Shown: one piece after another, positions 16,898-26,723 of the stretch
Layout of the letters: each line of letters opens with the position of its first letter
Position numbering within the stretch: the stretch's first letter is position 1
Source: Endozoicomonas sp. SCSIO W0465
GTDB lineage: Bacteria; Pseudomonadota; Gammaproteobacteria; Pseudomonadales; Endozoicomonadaceae
NCBI RefSeq assembly: GCF_023716865.1
Contig: NZ_CP092417.1
Location: 4,256,001-4,320,000 of the forward strand
Reading direction: 5' to 3'
DNA length: 64,000 bases
Notes under the pieces: generated by a model
Told to the model about the DNA's origin: nothing
What the model saw: the letters and a program-made list of their open reading frames with translations, nothing else
Databases searched by the model: none
Position numbers and translations under genes: made by a program

Positions 16898-17896
16898 ATG
16901 AGTGGAGCCTACTGTACATTACAGAGTCTGGTCAATCTGCGCTTGCAGGCAAAGGACCTGCCCCTGTTTCGCCGAGGACGGAGCCTGCGGCAGATGCTGG
17001 GTAACGCCCGTTCCCCCTTCAAGGGCCGTGGCATCGACTTTGAAGAAGTCAGGGCTTATCAGTTCGGTGATGATATCCGCTCCATCGACTGGCGGGTCAC
17101 TGCCCGGAGAATGAAGCCGCACACCAAAGTGTTTCAGGAGGAGCGGGAGCGGCCGGTAATGATTTTGCTCGACCAGAGCCACGCCATGTTCTTTGGCAGT
17201 CAATTGAACTTCAAATCCGTCACTGCGGCAGAAATCGCTGCGCTGATTGCCTGGGCGACCCTTAGCCATGGTGACCGGATCGGCGGTGTTATTTTCAATG
17301 AACATGAGTTACTGGAAACACGGCCAAAACGCTCCAGAAAAACACTCATGCACTGGCTGAACCAGACTGAGCAGATGAACCGGAAGCTCCGCCTGGCCTC
17401 CATATCCGGTATGGATGCGGAAAATGGTCTGGCCAGAACCCTCCGGCACACCCGGCGAGTGGCTCATCCCGGCACCCAGATATTCCTGATCAGCGATTTT
17501 AATCATGTGAACGAAGAGTCCGGGCAACACCTGGCTCAACTTGCCCGCCACAATGAACTGATGGCCATCAAGGTGAATGACCCGCTGGAGCAGCATCTGC
17601 CCAATCCGGATCAATACCGGATAACCGATGGTATGCACACTCTGTGGGTGAACACCGGCCACCCTCAGCTTCGCCAGCAGTTCCATCAGCACTTCCTCCG
17701 GCATCAGGAACAGCTGAAGCAGATGCTTTCACGATATCGTATCCCGCTGCTGGAGATTAATTGTGCTTCACCCTCCGCACAGCAATTACTGGGATTGTAT
17801 GGTGTCAGGACCAACAGCAATACCAACAACAATACCAACAACAATACCAACAGCAATACCAACAACAATACCAACAACAGGGAGCTGCCTCAGTGA
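16898..17896 (+). CDS. DUF58 domain protein of the MoxR/Bat cluster
   Basis: 332 residues. The DUF58 signature GRGIDFEEVRAYQFGDDIRS lies at about residues 46-65, followed by IDWRVTARR. The central part resembles a VWA fold (VMILLDQSHAMFFG). DUF58 proteins accompany MoxR ATPases and VWA proteins in envelope-stress or aerotolerance clusters. The C-terminus is unusual: the last ~25 residues are an Asn/Thr repeat (TNNNTNNNTNSNTNNN) encoded by a 12-bp tandem DNA repeat at about 17813-17878, which is likely variable in length. Confidence 0.88.
   Translation: MSGAYCTLQSLVNLRLQAKDLPLFRRGRSLRQMLGNARSPFKGRGIDFEEVRAYQFGDDIRSIDWRVTARRMKPHTKVFQEERERPVMILLDQSHAMFFGSQLNFKSVTAAEIAALIAWATLSHGDRIGGVIFNEHELLETRPKRSRKTLMHWLNQTEQMNRKLRLASISGMDAENGLARTLRHTRRVAHPGTQIFLISDFNHVNEESGQHLAQLARHNELMAIKVNDPLEQHLPNPDQYRITDGMHTLWVNTGHPQLRQQFHQHFLRHQEQLKQMLSRYRIPLLEINCASPSAQQLLGLYGVRTNSNTNNNTNNNTNSNTNNNTNNRELPQ
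17813..17878 (+). repeat. 12-bp tandem repeat encoding an Asn/Thr tail
   Basis: Five to six near-perfect copies of a 12-bp unit (aacaacaatacc) at the 3' end of the DUF58 gene. The unit length is a multiple of three, so copy-number changes keep the frame and only change the length of the tail. A similar shorter N/T-rich run (NNINNTNNTNN) occurs in batD near 22950-22985. Confidence 0.8.
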
Positions 17897-17969
17897 AAAT
17901 ACATCAGCACCTGAAAGTATTGGTGGTTGAAACCTGTGTAGAGCTTACGGCTGCGAAGGGGACTTAATC

Positions 17970-18467
17970 ATGGACCAGCAAAACCCTCTGGACCAGCTCC
18001 GCCCAAACCATCTTCCGGACCCTGTTGGATTGTGGCCACCGGCCATGGGCTGGTGGCTTGTGGCGGTTATCGTTATTGCTCTGCTGGTTCTGGTTACTGT
18101 CTCTATCCGGCGTCGATGGCAGAAAAACCGTTACCGCTCAGAGGCGCTGCATCAGGCCAGACAAATTCTGGCTGACTACCAGGTTCATCAGTCACTGCAC
18201 AGACTGGCCAATGAGTCCAATGAACTGTTAAAGCGGGTAGCCCTGCATGCGTTTCCCAGGGCCCAGGTTGCCGGGCTGACCGGGGACGCCTGGAGCCAGT
18301 TTCTGGCGAATACCGGGGACATCCCCGAATTCCTTCACCACAGTGCATTCAATAACGACCGTTATCATCCGGAGATACCGCTAATGCCCCCCGATGGTTC
18401 TCCCGACAAGATGCCAGAGAACGTGTACGAACTCACCCGGCGATGGATAAAGAAACACCATGCTTGA
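17970..18467 (+). CDS. DUF4381 membrane protein of the MoxR/Bat cluster
   Basis: 165 residues. It starts with the family-typical PLDQLRPNHLPDPVGLWPPA, then a single transmembrane segment (WWLVAVIVIALLVLVTVSI, about residues 28-47) and a basic cytoplasmic helical domain. DUF4381 proteins are found only in MoxR/VWA clusters. The stop overlaps the start of the next gene by 8 bp, indicating translational coupling. Confidence 0.88.
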   Translation: MDQQNPLDQLRPNHLPDPVGLWPPAMGWWLVAVIVIALLVLVTVSIRRRWQKNRYRSEALHQARQILADYQVHQSLHRLANESNELLKRVALHAFPRAQVAGLTGDAWSQFLANTGDIPEFLHHSAFNNDRYHPEIPLMPPDGSPDKMPENVYELTRRWIKKHHA

Positions 18468-19497
18468 GCTTGAATGGCCCTGGATACTGATTGCCCTGCC
18501 CTTACCCCTGCTGGTTTATCGATTTATCAAACCCGCCAGTAGCGGTAATGATGCCGCGCTGTATACGCCTTTTTACGGAAAACTGTCGTCCATGATGGGT
18601 GAGCAAAACGCAGAACCGAAGGCGCCTGCTGGCAAACGAATCCTGCTGCCCGGCCTGATCTGGATTCTGCTGCTTTTCGCTGCCAGCAAACCGGTCTGGC
18701 TGGGAGACCCCGTTGAGGTACAGGACAGTGGTCGGGATCTGATGATGGCCGTTGACCTGTCAGGCAGTATGGAGATCAATGATATGGTGCTCAATGGCCG
18801 TCAGGTTGATCGGCTAAGCGCCACCAAAGCGGTGATGAATGATTTTATCGAGCGACGTCGAGGGGACCGGCTTGGACTTATCCTGTTTGGTACCCGGGCC
18901 TATCTGCAAACACCGCTGACCTTTGACCGTGAAACAGTCAGAACACTGATGAACGAGTCAGGGATTGGTATGGCGGGTAACCAGACCGCCATCGGTGATG
19001 CCCTGGGTCTTGCCGTCAAACATCTTCGTAAACGCCCTGAAGATAGCCGTGTACTTATATTGCTGACTGATGGCGCTAACACCGCTGGCGAAATTTCGCC
19101 ATTACAAGCCGCACAGATCGCCAAAGAAGAAGGCATCAAAATCTACGCCATTGGCCTGGGGGCTGAAGAGATGGTCGAACGCAGTTTCTTTGGCTCACGC
19201 CGGGTTAATCCATCGGCCGACCTGGACGAGCACACTTTACAGGAAATGGCAGGACTGACAGGCGGTCAGTATTTCCGGGCCCGTAATATTGAAGAACTGA
19301 ATAACATTTACACCCTGCTGGATCAGCTTGAGCCGGTTGCCCAGGAAAACGAACTGTTTCGCCCCAGCAGGAACCTGTTTTTCTGGCCATTGGGGCTGGC
19401 GCTGCTGTTAAGCCTGATCCCGGCCATCATGAATATCTATTTACCTGGTACTCTGTGTGCATGGAAAACTGACAAAGGGAGGAATCGCCATGACTGA
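18460..19497 (+). CDS. batA: VWA-domain membrane protein, BatA type
   Basis: 345 residues. An N-terminal transmembrane segment (WPWILIALPLPLLVYRF), a second at about residues 61-76, a von Willebrand factor A domain and a C-terminal membrane helix. The metal-binding MIDAS motif is complete: DLSGS at about residue 105, T in the TPLTFDR loop and D in LLTDGAN. In Bacteroides and related clusters Bat proteins support aerotolerance and envelope integrity; the exact role in this bacterium is unknown. It overlaps both neighbours by 8 bp. Confidence 0.88.
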   Translation: MLELEWPWILIALPLPLLVYRFIKPASSGNDAALYTPFYGKLSSMMGEQNAEPKAPAGKRILLPGLIWILLLFAASKPVWLGDPVEVQDSGRDLMMAVDLSGSMEINDMVLNGRQVDRLSATKAVMNDFIERRRGDRLGLILFGTRAYLQTPLTFDRETVRTLMNESGIGMAGNQTAIGDALGLAVKHLRKRPEDSRVLILLTDGANTAGEISPLQAAQIAKEEGIKIYAIGLGAEEMVERSFFGSRRVNPSADLDEHTLQEMAGLTGGQYFRARNIEELNNIYTLLDQLEPVAQENELFRPSRNLFFWPLGLALLLSLIPAIMNIYLPGTLCAWKTDKGRNRHD

Positions 19498-21427
19498 ATT
19501 TTTCTCTTTGTTCCTGCAGCAATTCCATTTTCTCAGACCCCTCTGGCTGCTAATGCTCCTGCCCTGCATCACCCTGGTATGCCTGCTCTGGCGACAACGC
19601 CAGGATCACGGCAGCTGGTCCAGAGTCATTGCCCCCGCGCTCCTTCCCTGGTTACTGGAAGGAGAGCAACAGAGACAGGCTCGCTGGCCGCTGATGCTTT
19701 TACTCACTGGCTGGGTGATAACCTCTTGCGCCCTTGCCGGCCCGGCCTGGCAGAAGCAGCCGGTACCCATCAGTAAACAACAACAGCCATGGGTGGTCGC
19801 CGTTGATCTCTCCTACCACATGTATGCGGCTGACCTGTCCCCCAACCGCCTGACCCGGATGCGATTCAAGCTTCAGGACCTGTTCGACCAGCGCAGTGAA
19901 GGGCTCTCCGCTCTTGTTGCCTATGCCGGTTCAGCCCACACCGTTGCCCCTCTGACAGACGATAGTCGCACCTTGAACAACCTGACCAAGGCACTTGACC
20001 CGGAGATCATGCCCGTTCAGGGAAATAACCCCGTCGAAGCCGTACGTCTGGCAAAACAACTCCTGACTCAGGGCAGCAGTGAATCAGGTGATATTTTACT
20101 GGTTACCGGCTCAATGACCGAAGCACAGGTGGCGCAGATTTCAAGCTTGCTGCAGAACAGTGGTATCCGTCTATCCATTCTCGGTGTCGGAACAGAACAG
20201 GGAGCACCGATTCCATTGCCTGATGGTGGTTATCTGAAAAATCAACAGGGAGCCATTGTCGTACCTCAGCTGGAACAGCCTCGCCTGCAGTCACTGGCCC
20301 GGGCCAATGATGGTCGATACCAAACCATGACCATTGCCGATACAGACCTGCAAGCCCTTCTGCCAACCGGCAACCTAAATCAACTCTTCAGTGAACAGAT
20401 AACCACTGATCGTGAGTTTGATCAGTGGCACGATGCCGGTTACTGGCTGATATGGCTGCTATTACCGGCCGCCCTGCTGGGCTTTCGCCGGGGTTGGTTA
20501 GTGCTCATTATGATCGCCCTGCTGCCGGTCACTCAGGATGCCATGGCATTGAGCTGGGATGATCTGTGGCAGACACGGGATCAGCAGGGACAGAAGGCAC
20601 TTCAAGAAGGTAATCCGGAGCTGGCAGCCAGCCTTTTCGCTGATCCGGCCTGGAAAGCGGAGGCATTGTTCCAGAACCAGCAGTTTGATGAGTCTGCATC
20701 AACACTGGACATTCCGAATGGTCCATCTGCAGATCCGATAACAGATTACAACCGGGGGAATGCACTGGCGAAAGCAAGCAAACTTCAGGAAGCCATTGAC
20801 GCTTATGATCAGGCATTATCACAGCAGCCGGACATGGACGATGCCAGATTCAATCGTAATCTGGTTGACCAGCTGTTAAAGCAGCAGTCACAGCAAAATC
20901 AGGGAAACAACAGGGAGCAAGATAACAGCCAGGAACAAAGCGACCAAGGTAAAGATACCCAGCAAGCGTCCCGGGGCGATAATAGCCAGTCCAGCAACAA
21001 CCGTGATGAAGCTTCTTCAGACAATGAGAAAGCCGGTGAAAACACCAGAGAACAGGAGCCCTCGTCTCTCCCTCCCTCCCGGGACAACTCATCAGTTGAT
21101 CAGAGCCAGCAACAAGGCCAGAAACAGGCCCAACCAGAACCGTCTGAAAAAGAACCCAGCGCAAGCCCATCGCAACAGTCCGCTCAGACAGAAAAACATA
21201 ATGCTGATGATGAGGCTTCGGAAACAATAGCCAGCGCGTTGCATAAAGAAGAGCATAAAGAAGTGCATAAAGAAATGGATAAACAGCCACTTTCTCCCGA
21301 ACAGCAGGCGATTGAAAGCTGGTTGAGAACCATTCCAGATGACCCGGGTGGTTTATTACGCAGGAAGTTCCTACAGCAGCAACGCTCTTCGCAACAGCAA
21401 AACAGAAAGGAGGAGGCATCATGGTAA
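19490..21427 (+). CDS. VWA/TPR fusion protein, BatB-BatC type
   Basis: Start ATG 19490 is chosen because ggagg lies 6 nt upstream and the ATG overlaps the batA stop; the frame extends further to 19457. The product has 645 residues. Two N-terminal membrane helices precede a VWA domain (about 85-290), a further helix pair (about 315-365) and TPR-like helices (NRGNALAKASKLQEAIDAYDQALSQQPD, about 420). A long Gln/Ser/Asn/Glu-rich low-complexity tail follows. The MIDAS motif is degenerate: DLSYH replaces DxSxS. It couples BatB and BatC functions in one chain, as in several gammaproteobacteria. Confidence 0.85.
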   Translation: MTEFFSLFLQQFHFLRPLWLLMLLPCITLVCLLWRQRQDHGSWSRVIAPALLPWLLEGEQQRQARWPLMLLLTGWVITSCALAGPAWQKQPVPISKQQQPWVVAVDLSYHMYAADLSPNRLTRMRFKLQDLFDQRSEGLSALVAYAGSAHTVAPLTDDSRTLNNLTKALDPEIMPVQGNNPVEAVRLAKQLLTQGSSESGDILLVTGSMTEAQVAQISSLLQNSGIRLSILGVGTEQGAPIPLPDGGYLKNQQGAIVVPQLEQPRLQSLARANDGRYQTMTIADTDLQALLPTGNLNQLFSEQITTDREFDQWHDAGYWLIWLLLPAALLGFRRGWLVLIMIALLPVTQDAMALSWDDLWQTRDQQGQKALQEGNPELAASLFADPAWKAEALFQNQQFDESASTLDIPNGPSADPITDYNRGNALAKASKLQEAIDAYDQALSQQPDMDDARFNRNLVDQLLKQQSQQNQGNNREQDNSQEQSDQGKDTQQASRGDNSQSSNNRDEASSDNEKAGENTREQEPSSLPPSRDNSSVDQSQQQGQKQAQPEPSEKEPSASPSQQSAQTEKHNADDEASETIASALHKEEHKEVHKEMDKQPLSPEQQAIESWLRTIPDDPGGLLRRKFLQQQRSSQQQNRKEEASW

Positions 21428-23205
21428 ACCGTAAGTCATTTCACCTGCTATTGACCACATTGATCAGTCTTGCGGTTTCCATGACGGCCCATGCCGCATT
21501 TACCGCCAGCGTTAACAGAACCTCATTGGCCAGCCATGAAACTCTTGAGCTGACACTGCGTACGGATGAAAGTTCCGGTAATGCTCCAGATCTCAAACCT
21601 CTGGAGTGGAGCTTTGACATACTGGGGACCCGACAGCAGAGCCAGACCAGTATCATTAATGGCAAAAGGGAGTTTACCCGCGACTGGATCGTTACCCTGG
21701 CTCCCAAACAACAGGGAACACTGGTTATTCCACCGATCCAATTGGGCGGCCTGCAATCCGAACCGGTAACCGTCACCGTCAGTGATAACAGACCAGATGA
21801 CTCAACAGGTGATACCGGCCCTATCCTGATGAAAGCCGATGTCAGCAGTGACAGCATCTATGTCCAGCAGGAGCTGATTTTCACCCTGAAAATTCTCTTC
21901 AACGTCCAGCTGTATGATGATAACCGGCTGAGTGCCATGGATATCAGCGATGCGCTGATTCAGCAGCTGGGGGAAACCCGGAAACTGGATACCATCATTG
22001 ATGGTATTCGCTACCGGGGTTTTGAGTTGAAGTACTCGATTCATCCCCAATCTGTGGGTGCAATGATCATACCATCGCTGACGTTTACCGGTGTGGCGGC
22101 AGAACCCCGGGACCCATTTGGCAGCATCTTTTCCAGTGGCGGCAAACCGGTGCTGGCCCGCTCCAGGGAGATTCAAATCGAGGTAAAGCCCAGGCCTGAA
22201 AGTTACCCTGCCGGTGACACCTGGTTACCAGCGAGAAATCTATCGATTCAGGAGCAATGGAGTCAGCCCCTGGACCGCGTAACCGTGGGTGATGCCATTA
22301 CCCGAACCATTACCGTCGATGCTGACGGTCTCAGTGCCGCACAACTTCCACCGATTCTGATGGCTCAGCCAAAGGGAGTGAACAGCTACCCGGATAAATC
22401 CGGTACCGAAGATCGTGAGACGGCAAATGGCATCCGGGGGCAGCGCACAGACTCAATAGCCATGATCCCGACACGACCCGGAAAAATCATGCTGCCTGCT
22501 ATCGAATACACCTGGTTTGATACCGAAAGTGGTGAGATTAAAACATCCAGACTGCCTGCCACAGAGATCGATGTTATTGCAGACCCAAACGCTAATGCTT
22601 TAACACCACCGGTTGTTGCCTCACCGACCACATTACCGACAGACAAGCCGGCAGAGTGTCCGGAACCAGCCACCGATACAACACCACCGACATCTACCAG
22701 AATCTGGCCGTATTTAACCGCATTTTTTGCTCTGTTGTGGCTAGCGACTTTGGGACTCTGGCGATTCAAATCAAATTCCACAACCAATACTGAACAACGA
22801 GTCAGTAAAACGGGTGGTCACCATCAACTCGGGGAACCGTCCTCTGAAGCAGAGGCATTCAGGCAACTGGAAGCAGCCTGCCTGAAGCAAGACGTTCGCC
22901 TGGCGCTGGGTGAATTGAAAAACTGGTGCCGTCTATATCTCGGCAACAATATAAACAATACAAACAACACCAACAACATCGACAATGCAAAATTGACATC
23001 GTTGACAGACTGCCTCAATCAACTTGGCTCGGAGGAACTGAACTCAATCTGCAATCAACTGTCAGCCAGCCTTTATGGTTCTCAAGTCGGAGAGGCTGCT
23101 GAAGAAGTGCAATTGGCCACATTGCTGGCAGTGTGCAGAAAAATCAGAGACACACAGTCCGGTGGAAAAAAAGATCAGCCGCTTGGCAGACTTTACCCAG
23201 AGTAG
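21421..23205 (+). CDS. batD: BatD family protein
   Basis: 594 residues. A signal peptide (LLLTTLISLAVSMTAHA, cleavage after AHA about residue 25) is followed by tandem beta-sandwich BatD domains with the typical LKPLEWSFDILGTRQQSQTS start and YRGFELKYSIHPQSVGAM. One C-terminal membrane helix (IWPYLTAFFALLWLATLGLW, about 430) precedes a cytoplasmic tail containing an Asn/Thr-rich stretch. It overlaps the previous gene by 7 bp and ends the moxR cluster. It probably forms the periplasmic part of the Bat membrane complex. Confidence 0.88.
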   Translation: MVNRKSFHLLLTTLISLAVSMTAHAAFTASVNRTSLASHETLELTLRTDESSGNAPDLKPLEWSFDILGTRQQSQTSIINGKREFTRDWIVTLAPKQQGTLVIPPIQLGGLQSEPVTVTVSDNRPDDSTGDTGPILMKADVSSDSIYVQQELIFTLKILFNVQLYDDNRLSAMDISDALIQQLGETRKLDTIIDGIRYRGFELKYSIHPQSVGAMIIPSLTFTGVAAEPRDPFGSIFSSGGKPVLARSREIQIEVKPRPESYPAGDTWLPARNLSIQEQWSQPLDRVTVGDAITRTITVDADGLSAAQLPPILMAQPKGVNSYPDKSGTEDRETANGIRGQRTDSIAMIPTRPGKIMLPAIEYTWFDTESGEIKTSRLPATEIDVIADPNANALTPPVVASPTTLPTDKPAECPEPATDTTPPTSTRIWPYLTAFFALLWLATLGLWRFKSNSTTNTEQRVSKTGGHHQLGEPSSEAEAFRQLEAACLKQDVRLALGELKNWCRLYLGNNINNTNNTNNIDNAKLTSLTDCLNQLGSEELNSICNQLSASLYGSQVGEAAEEVQLATLLAVCRKIRDTQSGGKKDQPLGRLYPE

Positions 23206-23572
23206 GCAGTGACACTCCATGGACAGTGGCTCTTAAGAAAAGCATTTTCCAGCGTTGGTTGAGGTAACAAAACAGAAGCTCTGAACAGAAACGCCCTGAG
23301 CAATATCAGGACGTATTCCATTTGGCCAACGACTCCGGTTCGATAAAGCGCCCTGGCTGCACAGCAACCGTTTGGTTTTCAGCAAATGCGTCCACAGCAA
23401 ATCAGATTTTCGTCAACTCTGTAATCCATATGTGGTATGTGACTCGTGCCGGGATTGACAAAAATGACCCGAAAACCATCAGTTGGAAATGAACTCTCCC
23501 CAAACAACTAACCGATTGGGGTCCCTTCATTTTCATCTTAAACAATAATAATGACAGCCGTGTACTGCTCTT
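23206..23572. other. intergenic stretch after the bat operon
   Basis: About 370 bp with no convincing ORF, RNA gene or terminator. It separates the bat cluster from the downstream 3-beta-HSD-like gene, which therefore probably has its own promoter. Confidence 0.4.
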
Positions 23573-24652
23573 ATGACAATCGAAAAAAAACTTCCTGAAG
23601 CTGTGGCGCTTGGTAAAGTCCTGGTCACTGGCGATGCCGGCTTTCTGGGTAAGAATCTTGCCAGGGAACTTCTCAACCGGGGGCATCGGGTAAGGGTCTT
23701 CGACCTGGCAGTGTGTGACCTTGAGCACCCTGACCTGGAGAAGGTACAGGGAGATATCTGTGACACAACATGGGTCACCAAAATATGTCAGGGAATTGAT
23801 ACGGTTTTTCATACTGCTGCTGTTATTGACATTCGTTCAACCAAGGTTGTCAGTCAGCAAGTGAAAAAGCTCTCCTATGACATCAATCTTGGTGGCACAC
23901 AGAATATTATTGAGTCTTGCTTCACTCAGGGAGTTAAACGACTGGTTTATACCAGCTCCAACAGTGTGGTTATTAATGGCCAGCCCATTACCAATGGCGA
24001 TGAAGACCTGCCATATGTAGACGAATTCAGGGATTTGTATACAGAAACCAAAGCCAAAGCAGAACAACGGGTGCTGGCAGCCAATGGCCAAAACGGACTG
24101 CATACCTGCGCAATACGCCCCAGTGGAATCTGGGGCCCCGGCGACCAGACCATGTTTAAACTATTGATTAAAGAGCTGATCAACGGTTCCTTTAAGGCTC
24201 TGGTCGGTGACGGAAAAGCAAGACTCGATAACGCTTACGTTCACAACCTGATTCATGGAAAACTGCTTGCCGCTGCCCAGCTGAGTAAAAATGGCAATGC
24301 CTCTGGTCAGGCCTATTTCATCAATGATGGTGAGCCCGTCAATATGATGGAGTTTTCACGGCCTCTGGTGGAACAACTGGGACACCCTTATCCGAAAAAA
24401 AGAGTCCCCTATCAACTGATAAAAACGGTGATCTCAACCTGGGAGAAACTGCACCAGTGGTTTAAGATTGGTGAACCTCCACAGTCCACACTGGCTCTGG
24501 AAAGAATCGGAATCGATAATTTTTTCAGTATTGATAAGGCGCACCGTGACCTGGGCTACGAACCGCTCTACACCAGCGAGAAAGGTATGAAAGAGGCGAT
24601 GCCTTATTACCAGAAACTTCATGACAAAATGAAGGAAGAAACCGTACAGTAG
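23573..24652 (+). CDS. NAD(P)-dependent epimerase / 3-beta-hydroxysteroid dehydrogenase-like protein
   Basis: 359 residues, extended SDR fold. It has the nucleotide-binding GxxGFLG motif in VTGDAGFLGKN (about residue 20), VFHTAAVID (about 82), a Ser in VYTSSNSVVING and the catalytic YxxxK in YTETKAKAE (about 154-158). RPSGIWGPGD resembles the 3-beta-HSD family (PF01073) more than sugar epimerases. The substrate is unknown; sterol or isoprenoid-like alcohols are possible. It stands alone between the bat cluster and an IS graveyard. ATG 23573 lacks a strong ribosome binding site, so the start is moderately certain. Confidence 0.8.
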   Translation: MTIEKKLPEAVALGKVLVTGDAGFLGKNLARELLNRGHRVRVFDLAVCDLEHPDLEKVQGDICDTTWVTKICQGIDTVFHTAAVIDIRSTKVVSQQVKKLSYDINLGGTQNIIESCFTQGVKRLVYTSSNSVVINGQPITNGDEDLPYVDEFRDLYTETKAKAEQRVLAANGQNGLHTCAIRPSGIWGPGDQTMFKLLIKELINGSFKALVGDGKARLDNAYVHNLIHGKLLAAAQLSKNGNASGQAYFINDGEPVNMMEFSRPLVEQLGHPYPKKRVPYQLIKTVISTWEKLHQWFKIGEPPQSTLALERIGIDNFFSIDKAHRDLGYEPLYTSEKGMKEAMPYYQKLHDKMKEETVQ

Positions 24653-24807
24653 CCTGCCGTCTTAAGTCCGACAAGCTCCCGGGGTGCACTCTTATAGACT
24701 ACCCTGAATTCACGCTTACCAGGAGTTGTCGTCAAAAATTGCTATAGGCTCCCGTGATGCCTGCCAGTATTGCGCCCCATAATCAATCAATCCGTCATTC
24801 AGCACCC

Positions 24808-24832
24808 GTATCAGGAATAAATTTCCTGATAC
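24808..24832. repeat. hairpin at the 3' end of the IS1634-type remnant
   Basis: Perfect 10-bp inverted repeat gtatcaggaa / ttcctgatac with a 5-nt loop, overlapping the stop codon of the transposase remnant. It may be a terminator or the inner part of the IS end. Confidence 0.5.
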
Positions 24833-25115
24833 GATCGCCCAAGAATTGAAATAATAGTCAACTGCCTTTCTTGTAATCCAACCACATGCTTTTCATGTCC
24901 ATCGACCAATAGCACGTTGATACCCTGAAAGCAGAAAAACACCCAACGCGCTGTCGGGTTTTGGCAGGGTTTCCGCTTCATGTCCGGGAAAAACCGACTC
25001 TGTCGTTTTAGCTCATGCCTACCTAATTTGATGCTGAATCGCGGCATACACTAACAGACACAGCGTCATCACCATCAGCAAGGCTTCTATTCGTTCCGGT
25101 TTCTTTAAAAACAGC

Positions 25116-26723
25116 GTAACTGTTCAGCACCCCCACATAAATCTGGAATTTTCTGATTTTTATACCATCCTCTTAAGCACCATTTTTCCACAATATTCGC
25201 CAGCATGATTCCAGAACTACCCGCAACTATGTCGGCTGAGATTCTCTTGAAAGAGAATGCAGAGCTGCGGATGAGAGTTGCCTGTCTGGAAGAGCGATGT
25301 CGAGAATTGGAAGAAAAGGTTGGCAAGAACAGTCAAAACAGCAGCAAGCCGCCATCGTCTGATGGTTATCAAAAACCTTGTAAAAACAGTAATTCTCCAG
25401 ATCATTCTGACGACCTTTCCGCAGATAAAGGTACCGATCCATCGGATGAAAAACCCAATCCTAAAAGTCTGAGACAGTCTTCTGGTAATAAAGCCGGTGG
25501 AAAGAAAGGGCATCAGGGCACTTGTCTTAAACAGGTCGATATCCCTGACTATATTGAGTACCTTCCGGTTAAAGAATGCAATAAATGTCAGGCGTCTCTT
25601 CTTGATAGTGAGCCGGTCAAATATATTGAACGACAGGTGTTTGAACCAGGGAGACCGGGTGAATTTGAAGTAACGGCCCATAGAGCTGAAGTAAAAATCT
25701 GCACTTGTGGTTGTCGGAATCAGGCTGAATTCCCGGAAGGTGTTACCGCTGCCGCACAATATGGCTCAGCCACACAGGCTATGGCCGTCTATCTTAACCA
25801 ATACCATTTCCTGCCTTTTAAGCGCGTGTCAGAGTATTTTAATACTCTCTATAAAATGAGTGTAAGTGCAGGCACTGTCGCCAATTTTGTGGCCAGAACC
25901 TATGAAAATCTGGCTTCTACTGAAGAGGTTATTCGTGACGCCTTGCGGGAATCGTCTGTTGCCGGAGCCGATGAAACGGGTATGCGGGCCGAGGGCTCTT
26001 TGCACTGGCTACACGTTATGCGGGATGAACAATGGACGCTCTACTACTTGTCTGAAAAGCGAGGTCGTGAGGCCATGGACACGATGGGCATACTGCTAAC
26101 ATTTGCAGGCGTTCTGGTTCATGATCATTGGAAATCCTATTTTGCATATGCGGCAACTCACGTACTTTGCAATGCCCATCACCTGAGGGAGCTTTTGGGT
26201 GTTGTTGATAGGGACAGCAATCAACTGGCGTTGCGATTGATGAAGCTACTGAGGCTTTCCTGGCATTACTGCAAGGGCTTTAAGACCATAGGTATGCTAC
26301 AGATGCCAAGTGTTGTCTGTGAACGAATCGAGAAGATTTATGACCGGTTGCTTCAGCGGGCTCTAATGAAAGAAGTCGTCTATATGGAGAAGCAACGAGA
26401 GGAGCTTAAGCGCAAGAAAGTCAAGAATACTAAAGCTTACAATCTCTTCAAACGACTCACTGAGTTCAAGGCTGAGACACTGCGCTTCATGTCAGATTTT
26501 ACCATTCCCTTCGATAACAATGGCAGTGAGCGGGATGTTCGAATGGCCAAGTTAAAGCAGAAAATCTCAGGCTGCTTCAGGAGTGCAGACGGTGGTTCTA
26601 TGTTTGCACGGATTCGCAGCTATTTGTCGTCTGCCAGAAAACAGGGAATGGACATATATCAATCACTTCATAGAGCTGTTCGGAATTACTGTAATATGCC
26701 TTTGCTCAGTGCTGAATAGTTAC
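25116..26723 (+). mobile_element. IS66-family insertion sequence, copy 3
   Basis: 1608 bp, same orientation as copy 1, with the same 15-bp terminal repeats and a perfect 8-bp target duplication, aaaacagc, at 25108-25115 and 26724-26731. It is inserted inside an IS1634-type transposase gene, making a nested element. Confidence 0.96.
25205..26719 (+). CDS. tnpC: IS66 family transposase TnpC, copy 3
   Basis: 504 residues, identical to copies 1 and 2, with intact coiled coil, zinc-binding region and DDE domain. It shares with copy 2 the g at the position (26530) where copy 1 has a. Confidence 0.95.
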   Translation: MIPELPATMSAEILLKENAELRMRVACLEERCRELEEKVGKNSQNSSKPPSSDGYQKPCKNSNSPDHSDDLSADKGTDPSDEKPNPKSLRQSSGNKAGGKKGHQGTCLKQVDIPDYIEYLPVKECNKCQASLLDSEPVKYIERQVFEPGRPGEFEVTAHRAEVKICTCGCRNQAEFPEGVTAAAQYGSATQAMAVYLNQYHFLPFKRVSEYFNTLYKMSVSAGTVANFVARTYENLASTEEVIRDALRESSVAGADETGMRAEGSLHWLHVMRDEQWTLYYLSEKRGREAMDTMGILLTFAGVLVHDHWKSYFAYAATHVLCNAHHLRELLGVVDRDSNQLALRLMKLLRLSWHYCKGFKTIGMLQMPSVVCERIEKIYDRLLQRALMKEVVYMEKQREELKRKKVKNTKAYNLFKRLTEFKAETLRFMSDFTIPFDNNGSERDVRMAKLKQKISGCFRSADGGSMFARIRSYLSSARKQGMDIYQSLHRAVRNYCNMPLLSAE

